Under the pieces are notes generated by a model, which worked only from the letters and a program-made list of their open reading frames with translations, did not search any database and was not told the DNA's origin. Source: Bolinopsis microptera (taxonomy: Eukaryota > Ctenophora > Tentaculata > Lobata > Bolinopsidae). Taken from it: a stretch of DNA of 64,000 bases. Shown one piece after another: positions 56,285-64,000 of this stretch; the stretch's first letter is position 1; each line of letters begins with the position of its first letter. A program made the translations under genes and the position numbers. The stretch spans positions 6,076,001 to 6,140,000 of the forward strand of contig NC_087074.1 of NCBI RefSeq assembly GCF_026151205.1, given 5' to 3'.

Positions 56285-56378
56285 GTCCCAACCACACCTA
56301 ACAACACCTAACCACACCTAACAACACCTAACCACACCTAACCACACCTAACAACACCTAACAACACCTAACAACACT
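56285..56378. repeat. Tandem AACACCTAAC repeat before XPF
   Basis: About nine copies of a 10-bp unit (ACACCTAACA / ACACCTAACC) end some 25 bases before the XPF start codon, so they probably lie in its 5' UTR or core promoter. Confidence 0.85.
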
Positions 56379-56401
56379 ACAGAACAGCAGGTAGGTACAA
56401 G

Positions 56402-58810
56402 ATGTCAGAAAACAAACCAACTCTGCTCTCCTACGAGAAACAGGCCCTAATGGACCTACTCACAGAGGACTGTTTGGTGGTTCTAGCTGAAGGTATACTC
56501 TACCACAACATCCTGCTCTCATACCTGGACAGTTTCTCCAACCCCGGCACTCTGGTCCTGGTGGTGGACTGTGAGGATGTGCTTGAGGAATGGTTACTGG
56601 AGAAACTCACCATCAGTGAAAGCACTGTGGTTCCTCCGAAGAAGGTGACGTCTGAACTTCATGTTGAGAAGAGGATGGATCATTATCTTCAGGGTGGGGT
56701 TCAGTTCATATCTAAACGAATTCTTGTGATTGATCTGTTGTGTAAGAGGATTCCCGTTGATCTTATCACGGGGATTATCTTCTTTAACGCACACTATGTC
56801 AGAGACACTTCAATAGAGTCCTTTATAACTAGACTCTTCCGAACAGATAATAAAACTGGATTCTTAAAAGCTTTCTCCTCCAGTCCTATTCAGCTCAATA
56901 AATTTAACCAGGCTGAGAAATGTATGAGGCATCTGTTTCTTCCAAGAATTCATCTTTGGCCTAGATTTCACGCCAATATCTCAGAGTGTATTGATAAGCA
57001 CAAGTGTGAGGTGATTGAACTTCACATTCCTTTAACGGATATCATGAAAAACCTGCAGATTTGCATCATAGATTTGTTACATTTCTGTATGAAGGAAGTC
57101 AAGAAGCACATTCCCTCGTTAGACTCTGATTTCTTTGTTGTAGAAAATGCTGTTGCTAAGGATTATTTCCGATCACTAAAAAAAGTGTTGAATCCGATGT
57201 GGTCTCACCTTGGTTCGAACACTAAGCAACTTGTTGAGGACATAAAGACCATCTCTAGGCTAAACAACCAGTTATTACAGTGTTCGGCAGTCAGGTTCTA
57301 CGAGGTTGTTCACAAACTTAAACCCACTGGAGCGTCTAGAAGCAGTAGGGTGTGTTTGTGGATGTTCACTGAAGCGTTCGGTAGACTTCTCTCATTGAGC
57401 AAGCAACGAGTTGAGCAAAGGGATGCAGAAAAGATAGAGCTATCACCCAAATGGGAGGCCATCCAAGAGATTCTGGCAGAGATCAAATCAGAAAATAAAG
57501 GTCAAGCCTCTAAAAACACTCTTTTCTGTGTTTCCAGCAATGCTACTGCGAGGCAAATTGTCAGATTCATTAAGTATGGCGAAGTCTCAACGTTAGCAGA
57601 GGAACTTCTCAGCACACAGAAACACCAGGGAGTAGAGACTGAAGAAACTAATGAGCAAGAGCAGGGACTTGAGGCCAGTCATAACATTTACTTCTTGGTT
57701 GAAAACAGGTACACCATGATAAACGAACATCTGAACTCTTTAAATCCTACCTATGTGATCCTCTACGATCCTGATCTGTTCATGGTCCGATCTCTTGAAA
57801 TGTTTCGTTGTAGAAGGCCAGGGAAACCTCTCAGGATATACTTCCTGGTTTATGATAACTCAATAGAGGAACAACGTTACCTAACCCAATTATCAGAAGA
57901 GAAGAAAGCGTTTGAACAGCTGATCATGATGAAGGGAAACATGACAGTCTACACTGACCAGGACGGTAAAGAGGGAACTAATGCTATGCTAGAGAGGGGT
58001 AAACAAGGCCTCAAGTTCAAGGATTTGGAGAGTCAGGACTCAAGGCAGAACAAGGTGAAATCCTTCCCTAAAGTTATTGTTGATATGAGGGATTTTAGGA
58101 GTTCTCTTCCTTCAATTCTCCACAAATCAGGTATTGATCTGGTCCCTAAGACTATCGAGATTGGTGATTATATTCTGACTCCTGATATTTGCATCGAAAG
58201 AAAGAGTATAATGGATCTGATTGGCTCGCTATCAAGTGGAAGATTGTTCCAACAATGTCAGTCCATGTGTAACACATACAAACACCCCATGTTGCTGATA
58301 GAGTTTGACGAAGCTAACGGTTTCTCTCTACAAAACTACTCCAGTGTATCAGACTCTGTGGTTACAACCTCCCTTCAGACCCAGCTAACACTCATCACCC
58401 TCCACTTTCCCAAACTCAGGATGATCTGGAGTCAGTCTGAGTACACTACTGCTAACATTTTCCATGAGCTAAAGAAAGGTAAGGATGATCCGGATGTGGC
58501 TACCATTGAGGGCATATCTAAAGAATCCAGCATCACCACCAGTGAGTTTAACCACTCTGCAGTTAACTCCTTGTTGCAGCTTCCCGGGATCACATCTAAG
58601 AATTATTTTTTGTTGGCGAGAAAGTTTCAGAGTTTGTTAGAGGTTTCTGCTGCTTCTAAAGAGACGTTATCAGAAGTTTTAGAAAATAAAGAAGAAGGCA
58701 GGGCCTTGTTCGAATTTTTTAATCAAGTTGAGAGTAAAAATAAGCCTGACGAGAAGGTAACAGGTGCTAAAAGTAAATACGCTAAATTTAAGAAATTCAG
58801 GAAGAAATAG
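56402..58810 (+). CDS. ERCC4: XPF, structure-specific DNA repair endonuclease subunit
   Basis: One uninterrupted frame of 802 aa; the ATG is the first in frame after the repeat. Residues 1 to about 520 are the degenerate SF2 helicase-like part (YHNILLSYLDS, VDLITGIIFFNAHYV). The ERCC4 nuclease follows with VIVDMRDFRSSLP, GDYILTPDICIERKS (residues about 588-602: the GD-x-ERK-x3-D active site is complete) and SSGRLFQQ. A tandem helix-hairpin-helix end has LLQLPGITSKNYFLL. XPF pairs with ERCC1 and cuts 5' of lesions in nucleotide excision and crosslink repair. It lacks introns while GLE1 next to it has at least 14, so it may be a retrocopy that replaced the parent. No decay is visible. Confidence 0.96.
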   Translation: MSENKPTLLSYEKQALMDLLTEDCLVVLAEGILYHNILLSYLDSFSNPGTLVLVVDCEDVLEEWLLEKLTISESTVVPPKKVTSELHVEKRMDHYLQGGVQFISKRILVIDLLCKRIPVDLITGIIFFNAHYVRDTSIESFITRLFRTDNKTGFLKAFSSSPIQLNKFNQAEKCMRHLFLPRIHLWPRFHANISECIDKHKCEVIELHIPLTDIMKNLQICIIDLLHFCMKEVKKHIPSLDSDFFVVENAVAKDYFRSLKKVLNPMWSHLGSNTKQLVEDIKTISRLNNQLLQCSAVRFYEVVHKLKPTGASRSSRVCLWMFTEAFGRLLSLSKQRVEQRDAEKIELSPKWEAIQEILAEIKSENKGQASKNTLFCVSSNATARQIVRFIKYGEVSTLAEELLSTQKHQGVETEETNEQEQGLEASHNIYFLVENRYTMINEHLNSLNPTYVILYDPDLFMVRSLEMFRCRRPGKPLRIYFLVYDNSIEEQRYLTQLSEEKKAFEQLIMMKGNMTVYTDQDGKEGTNAMLERGKQGLKFKDLESQDSRQNKVKSFPKVIVDMRDFRSSLPSILHKSGIDLVPKTIEIGDYILTPDICIERKSIMDLIGSLSSGRLFQQCQSMCNTYKHPMLLIEFDEANGFSLQNYSSVSDSVVTTSLQTQLTLITLHFPKLRMIWSQSEYTTANIFHELKKGKDDPDVATIEGISKESSITTSEFNHSAVNSLLQLPGITSKNYFLLARKFQSLLEVSAASKETLSEVLENKEEGRALFEFFNQVESKNKPDEKVTGAKSKYAKFKKFRKK

Positions 58811-59228
58811 ATGTGTTCGATTTTAAGCTTTTAAGAGAAACTTTTTTAAAGACTGTATTTTGAATAATTTTATACAACTTAATACTCAAGTATCTTAATA
58901 ATTTATTTTTCCGTGTCCCGCCCAGATAATATAAATAACAGAAGATAATTGTGGTATGTCTATAATCCATTGTGTATTTGTTAACTTGATACAATATGTT
59001 TTAACAATATCTTTACTTCAAGTCAGCTAGTAATTTACTGTGCATGTTACATGTCAGGATCTGGAAACTGTCCAGGTCACGTGACTCATTGTCTGTGTCA
59101 CGTGACTCATTGTCTGTGCTTGTGAGGAGAGCATTATCTGTGAGCTGACAGATAAAGTTGTACGCTGCTTGATACGGCTCACGTATCATGTGTTAGTTTT
59201 TCCGGCGCTGCATCATGTATCTGATTAT
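58811..59228. other. XPF 3' region with tandem CACGTG motifs
   Basis: Presumed XPF 3' UTR, then the duplicated GTCACGTGAC block. No coding sequence. Confidence 0.5.
59076..59106. promoter_or_regulatory. Two GTCACGTGAC E-boxes
   Basis: GTCACGTGAC at 59076-59085 and 59097-59106, each followed by TCATTGTCTGTG. The palindrome matches the M-box/CLEAR type bound by MiT/TFE and USF bHLH factors. They lie about 0.8 kb upstream of the GLT8D-like gene. Confidence 0.5.
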
Positions 59229-59533
59229 TGTACTTGTTTTGTTTATTTAAAGCGTTATCTTAGTGATGTTTTGTGATTATTGTACTTGTTTTGTTTATTT
59301 AAAGCGTTATCTTAGTGATGTTTGTACTTGTTTTGTTTATTTAAAGCGTTATCTTAGTGATGTTTGTACTTGTTTTGTTTATTTAAAGCGTTATATTAGT
59401 GATGTTTGTACTTGTTTTGTTTATTTAAAGCGTTATCTTAGTGATGTTTGTACTTGTTTTGTTTATTTAAAGCGTTATCTTAGTGATGTTTGTACTTGTT
59501 TTGTTTATTTAAAGCGTTATCTTAGTGATGTTT
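59229..59533 (+). repeat. 42-bp minisatellite, about 7 copies
   Basis: Unit TTGTACTTGTTTTGTTTATT plus a GCGTTATCTTAGTGATG part. Because 42 is divisible by three, one frame stays open (14-residue repeat CTCFVYLKRYLSDV), but nothing else supports a gene. Confidence 0.9.
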
Positions 59534-59885
59534 TGTCAGTTCAAGCTGTCCGTGTTATGTTGCCAGTAAATATTTCTTCAGGGGTTTGTTTGTGTTTTAT
59601 TCAGTAGCGTGCCCAAACTATACCCTGGATTTTCCTTGTGAGACAAGAGAAACGCCATCTTAGGACGTGAGTAGAGAAAGGACTTCTCGGACTACATTTA
59701 GGTGATTCCTTCTGTAACGTCCTCAATAAATGTAATACATTTGTAGTGTTGTAATTAGCACAATACCGATTGATCTCTGAGACTGTAACCACTCGCACTG
59801 GTGTATCTTTTGCAACTAATATCTACATAATATAAAATCATCACCAAGTGATCCCATTTCAGCAATGTAAAAAAGCCAGCTGCCA

Positions 59886-61175
59886 ATGAAGTTCATATAC
59901 CGCACCCTGCTATCAATTGGAACGGTAGTTGCAGTTTTGATCTACTTCTACTGCACCCTCCTGGATACCCCTCCAGAAACTGAGCTTCTCCCTTACATCA
60001 GTGATAGGTTCGGGGAGGAGTGTTTACACGAGGGAGTAGTGTATAAAGAGGGGGAGGTGTTCGTGCTGACTTGTGCGGAGTGCTACTGCTCCTTTGGGAG
60101 GGTTGAGTGTGCTGTGGTGCATTGTAAGGAGATTAGGAATACTCTGGGGATGGACCTCATAACCAGGGCCGTTCAAGTTCTCATACCCACGCTTGTTCAA
60201 GATTTTGCGGGGACTGTAGCTGTGATGAACTCAGTTTTAAAGCATACAAAACAAAAGATTAAATTCACGATAGTCCTATACCATAACGACGATGTTGATC
60301 AAATTCAGGTTAACCATCTAAAAAACTGGATAGAAGGCAGTGATCTGAGATCAGCAGATTATGTTATCACACCATTTAATGATAGAACCGGGGAGGGAGC
60401 GGATTCTTACTTCATGGAAGATTACCAGAAAAAGAAACAGTCGTACGAGGAAACAATGAAAAAGGAGATGAGAGAGTTGGGGCCCGATAATAGGGGACCT
60501 GATCAGATGGTGCCATTAGGTGGTGTTAAGTCCAAGAGAAGAACTGCAGTGTTGCTGTTAAATACCCTGCTTCCTAGGGAACACCGGGTGGTGGTTCTCA
60601 GTAATCACGTGCTAATCAAGGGAGACATCGCTGAATTGTTCAATGTGGATATGAAGGGTAGCTCTGTTGCAGTTATCAATACTTGTACAGGGTCTTACCT
60701 ATCACCCTCTTCTCGTTTTAAAGACTTCTTTAAGCCACCCCTCTTGGAACATTACGGGGTCCCGGGTGATCAGTGCATCTTTTCTCCAGGTGTCATTGTA
60801 GCTGACCTTGATGAGTGGTTTTCTGGGGAGACTGAATCTCAACTCTCTGTCACCCTGTGGCATGTTCTGAGCAATGTAGATCATTTGGTTTCCAGTGAGG
60901 CAGCTAGTTTTGCTCCGCTTCTCCTCAATTTTTGGAACCAGTCACGTGATTTAGGGAATGTGTGGAATGTTTGTAACCTTGGTAATACTGAGTGTAACCA
61001 TGGTCACGGTCCCCCTGCTCCTGCTGTGTTAGAAGGAGCTAAAGTGATAGATTGGGGGTTTCAGAGACCGTGGAAATGTAAAAACTCGTTCAATTTGTGG
61101 GAAGAGTATTTTCTACCTGACCCTACTGGAATGTTTAGATTAAGTAATCCTCACGACTCTCGTGATGATTTATAG
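59886..61175 (+). CDS. GLT8D-like glycosyltransferase-family 8 protein, type II membrane, lacking DxD
   Basis: A single-exon frame of 429 aa. Residues 5-25 are a signal anchor, giving a Golgi-type topology. A Cys-rich VWC-like stem module lies at about 46-80 (CAECYCSFGRVEC). The GT8 body follows, with INTCTGSYL, FSPGVIVADLDEWFSG, WNVCNLGN and the C-terminal WEEYFLPDPTGMFRL shared with GLT8D1/2. Where GT8 enzymes carry the metal-binding Asp-x-Asp of a LDDDV strand, this protein reads VVVLSNHVLIKGDIAEL (near residue 237), so both acidic ligands are missing. It may be a pseudoenzyme or use another mechanism. The stem VWC module is unusual for this family. Confidence 0.85.
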   Translation: MKFIYRTLLSIGTVVAVLIYFYCTLLDTPPETELLPYISDRFGEECLHEGVVYKEGEVFVLTCAECYCSFGRVECAVVHCKEIRNTLGMDLITRAVQVLIPTLVQDFAGTVAVMNSVLKHTKQKIKFTIVLYHNDDVDQIQVNHLKNWIEGSDLRSADYVITPFNDRTGEGADSYFMEDYQKKKQSYEETMKKEMRELGPDNRGPDQMVPLGGVKSKRRTAVLLLNTLLPREHRVVVLSNHVLIKGDIAELFNVDMKGSSVAVINTCTGSYLSPSSRFKDFFKPPLLEHYGVPGDQCIFSPGVIVADLDEWFSGETESQLSVTLWHVLSNVDHLVSSEAASFAPLLLNFWNQSRDLGNVWNVCNLGNTECNHGHGPPAPAVLEGAKVIDWGFQRPWKCKNSFNLWEEYFLPDPTGMFRLSNPHDSRDDL

Positions 61176-61664
61176 CGAAGAGCAGGGGAATTATAAAGTC
61201 TTATTTATTTGCTGCATGTTATAAAGTATATGAGGTAAGGCAATGTTAATAAGATGCTTATAACAATTTACAGACAATTTAATTTCCTTACAATAACATA
61301 TTTATTTTTAAAATTTGAACGTTGTTAATAATATTTATCTGTATTATTATTTATTTGGGATTTTGTGATGTATTAATTATTGTGCTGATATTGTGTGCTT
61401 ATTTTACGAGGCACATTCTTTAAAGTAACAAGAAAATTAATTGTGCAATACATAAAATACTTCTTCATTCTTGTACATCTTTTGTATTCGCCAATTAAAG
61501 TGTTTTCTTGATTTTCTTTACATGATTATATTTCGTGGAATATCTTGGTTATTTGACATTTTTCGTAAATCTTTAAGCATCATTTTTCAATCGCTGCTTT
61601 GTTTGATGGATACGTTTATTTATTTATTAGTTTAAATTGAAACTTACATGACATAACATGACAT
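61176..61664. other. 3' region of the GLT8D-like gene
   Basis: AT-rich noncoding DNA; nothing further is seen. Confidence 0.5.
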
Positions 61665-61966
61665 AACATGGAGGGGGGGGGGGGGGGGGGGGGGGAGAGA
61701 GGCGAAAACTCATTCTCAAAAATTGATTTTGAGTATTTTTGGACCACATTGCACTGATATGATCAGAAGAATGATTTTGTATATCACTATTTTTGGGTGG
61801 GCAATTTTTGAGAAAATAAGAAATCCATAATGAATTTCTCAGATTCAAAAATAATTTTTGAGACATTTTTGAGTATTCCCTGCGAAAATGGTAAAATTCT
61901 CAGATTCAACAATTCTCAAAAATACTCATGACCCGCCCCCCCCCCCCCCCCCCCCCCCCGGCCCCC
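61665..61966. mobile_element. Foldback element with G23 and C24 ends
   Basis: G23 at 61673-61695 and C24 at 61936-61959 bracket a short insert with inverted words (AAAACTCATTCTCAAAAA versus CTCAAAAATACTCATG-type ends and repeated ATTTTTGAG). MITE-like, strongly quadruplex-prone. Confidence 0.65.
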
Positions 61967-62181
61967 TATTTAAACTAGACTGTAATTTCGTGTTTGCAAT
62001 TGAAATTTCGGACATTAATACCTTTTTACTCTTAGACTCGCCTCTCAAGTTGATGTCAATCATGGGAAAAGCTATGCTTTTCTCGGTATCTCCTCAAAAA
62101 TCGTCCCAAATTGAAGCTTCTAATTTGAAATCTTCTCAAATTACTGATAAAGTATATTATCTCCTAATATTTGTCTTATAG

Positions 62182-62915
62182 AAAATGGAAGAACAGGTTC
62201 TAGTTGAGATCGGTGGTACATATGAGTTGGTAGACAGGAATCATCTTATCACTCCCGAGACAGTGAGTTCCCTGTTCCTACAGTTCATATTATGTTTCAT
62301 CGAGTTGTTTTAATATTCAGTACATTCAATTACTGTTTAAAGATTTTATCGTTCCTAATCGTTCCTAATGGACATGACTCATGAACTCGAGACTCTAGGT
62401 TACTGAGTTTTATTATTATATCGTGTATTACCGGGAAGGCTGTTAATTTAGGATAGAGTTTTTGTGGCACTTATCTTTTTGTTCTTTTGTAGTTTTTCTC
62501 ACACAGCTGAGTAAAAGTTTTTCAACTTAAAAGCAGTGTTTATAATTCAATTTATTATTATTATTTTGACGTCATCTCGCTTCCTTTATTTTGTTTAATC
62601 GGTGCATCTTATTCAGGTTGAATCCGACTCGAAGGAAGAAAATGAAGAAGAAAAAGAAGAAATCGAAAGAGAGGCCTCACCAGAACAGTTGACATCCACA
62701 TCAGACGGCGAAGCTTCAAGTGAGCAGTCACCATCTCCTAAACAGGAGGTCACACGTGCAACATCGCAGCCTGAAGAAAATGTAGCTTTAACACGTGCAA
62801 CCTCGTTGGAGCAGACCCCTCGGCCTGCGTCAGTCCAGTCTCTCAGATCCTCCTCCCAGCCTTTATTACACACTAAACAGTACAAACAGTACGAGCGAAC
62901 ATCGACCCCCAAAAG
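62182..62915 (+). CDS. 5' part of an unrecognised acidic, Ser-rich protein
   Basis: Exon 62182-62262 (ATG 62185) reads MEEQVLVEIGGTYELVDRNH and joins, phase 0, to exon 62617-62915, which is Glu-rich then Ser/Pro/Gln-rich (EENEEEKEEIEREASPEQ; repeated TRATS). The second exon ends in phase 2 at a good donor (AAAAG/GTAAGT), so the gene continues, possibly beyond the window. No domain is recognised. The low-complexity composition suggests a disordered regulatory or cytoskeletal protein, but that is only inference. Confidence 0.65.
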
Positions 62916-63229
62916 GTAAGTGATTTAATTTGTACTTGTAGTCTATAGAGCATGATTTTAACAGGTTTCACCCATCAGAATTGCAGCTCGAATTATTGAT
63001 AATAACGAGTTTCCACTTTTCCAAAGGGGGTCCACCTGAGGAAAGTGAGATTCTAAGCAACCAAGTTAGGAATCTTTTTGACCTCTCAATTGTTTCACTT
63101 AAAAGGTGGGCAACCACATGCGGCCATCTCCATTTGTTCCTAAATTTTGGTCAAATGGGCAAGAGAACTGATAGGCATCAGCTTTAAAACAGCTAAAACT
63201 TGAGTCGCGATAAAAAAGGACATATTATT

Positions 63230-63910
63230 ACCTTAAGAACGCCCAATTTAGTCTACGATAAATTTAGTCAAAATTTTGACTAAAATTGTCGTTAACCAAA
63301 TTTATTGAGACTAAAGTTTTCGGCGACTAATTTAAAAGCAGACTAAAATTTCAGTAGAGCATGTATATATGACATGAATATTATTGAGCTTACATTGTTT
63401 ATAGTTAATATAATGACATTACCGTTCCTACTGCTGAACTACTTTGACTATTACACGTGTAATCCACTGCTCTTTAAATGCTTTCACATTAGCTTACTTC
63501 CTTTTCCCATCAGGCAGTATCTGCATATAGTTGAAGTAATTATGTGAAACCAACCCTTCTAAAAATGTAGCCTTTAAACCACTGCTATATGTTATAATAA
63601 ACCGTTAAACTGTTAAATATCGCAAACTGTACAAAGGATCCTACTGCATGAAATAAGAAATGTGATGTTATGATATGTAATATAACTGATGTCGTTAGAA
63701 TTTTCCCAGATCGAGAATATTCTTGTGCGAAATCGAAAAAACATCTAGCTAAATAATGGAAAAATCAAATAAATGAAATTTAAAATGGTCTCGAAAAGTC
63801 GAAAAATGTGACTAAAATTATTGGTGTAGACTAAAAATTTGCGAAATTTGTAACTAAAATTATGGTAACCAACATATTTTTTGTAACCAAATTTATTGGC
63901 ATTAAGGTAC
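63230..63910. mobile_element. Foldback element with TACCTTAA ends
   Basis: Left end TACCTTAAGAACGCCCAATTT and right end AAATTTATTGGCATTAAGGTA, each given to within a base of the border, are imperfect inverted repeats. Many GACTAAAATT words lie inside. No coding sequence. Confidence 0.55.
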
Positions 63911-64000
63911 TATCAAATTAAATTGGATTACTTTATCTTTGATTACATTGTATTTAATTTAAACAAATAAGAAACACACTTTCTTGCAGATTACATTAAA

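Noticed and set aside
59263..59607. 114-codon frame coding a 14-residue repeat
   Set aside because: Open only because the repeat unit is 42 bp; there is no signal peptide, conserved flank or splice support.
62613..62912. Antisense frame over the acidic exon
   Set aside because: Shadow of the Glu/Ser-rich plus-strand exon, which has matching splice sites.

Overview
The window is nuclear DNA of an animal. The genes carry many small introns with GT/AG borders. The identifiable products are metazoan: an ARF-like GTPase, cytochrome b561, GLE1, XPF and a GLT8D-like glycosyltransferase. The DNA is AT-rich and crowded with retroelements, foldback elements and poly-G repeats. A cnidarian or another early-branching animal is my best guess from this style, but no marker proves it.

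Layout. 1-4.3 kb: a 40-bp minisatellite, then an ARF/ARL GTPase gene of six exons. 4.9-8.5 kb: a ten-exon secreted papain-family protease with an unusual C-terminal half, two acidic Asp-rich linkers separating two extra modules. 9.1-11.1 kb, minus strand: cytochrome b561, whose last exon runs into a 98-bp minisatellite made from that exon. 12.3-13.8 kb: a small secreted cystine-rich protein with IL-17-like features. 14.9-32.7 kb: a transposon region with three minus-strand non-LTR retroelements, several foldback elements, a tRNA-derived SINE and a Penelope-like element with inverted terminal repeats and hammerhead-like cores. The best preserved LINE codes for AlkB-like, SGNH, PHD, endonuclease and RT domains. 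33.0-55.7 kb: the mRNA-export factor GLE1 in at least 15 exons, with one intron holding a 15.8-kb LTR retroelement. 56.4-61.2 kb: two genes without introns in their coding regions, XPF (ERCC4) and a GLT8D-like type II membrane protein. 62.2-64 kb: the 5' end of an acidic Ser-rich gene I do not recognise, and a foldback element.

The LTR element (36056-51889) is the main discovery candidate. Its 723-bp LTRs differ at one base by eye, so the insertion is young. It carries gag, a canonical UUUAAAC -1 frameshift site, and a Ty3/gypsy-order pol with a long acidic/Ser-rich tail. Four further coding units follow: a Lys-rich secreted-like ORF with a RanBP2-type zinc finger, two glycoprotein-like ORFs (one with class I fusion-protein layout) and an F-box protein. 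A hAT element with an 8-bp target duplication has split the first of these units, and a smaller element sits inside the hAT, so there are four levels of nesting within GLE1.

A second theme is tandem repeats that abut or duplicate splice sites. The ARL intron 4 donor, a GLE1 acceptor and the b561 last exon each lie in or against a repeat array whose unit contains that functional sequence. Exon coordinates were worked out by hand from splice signals and reading phase. They are internally consistent but have not been tested against transcripts.
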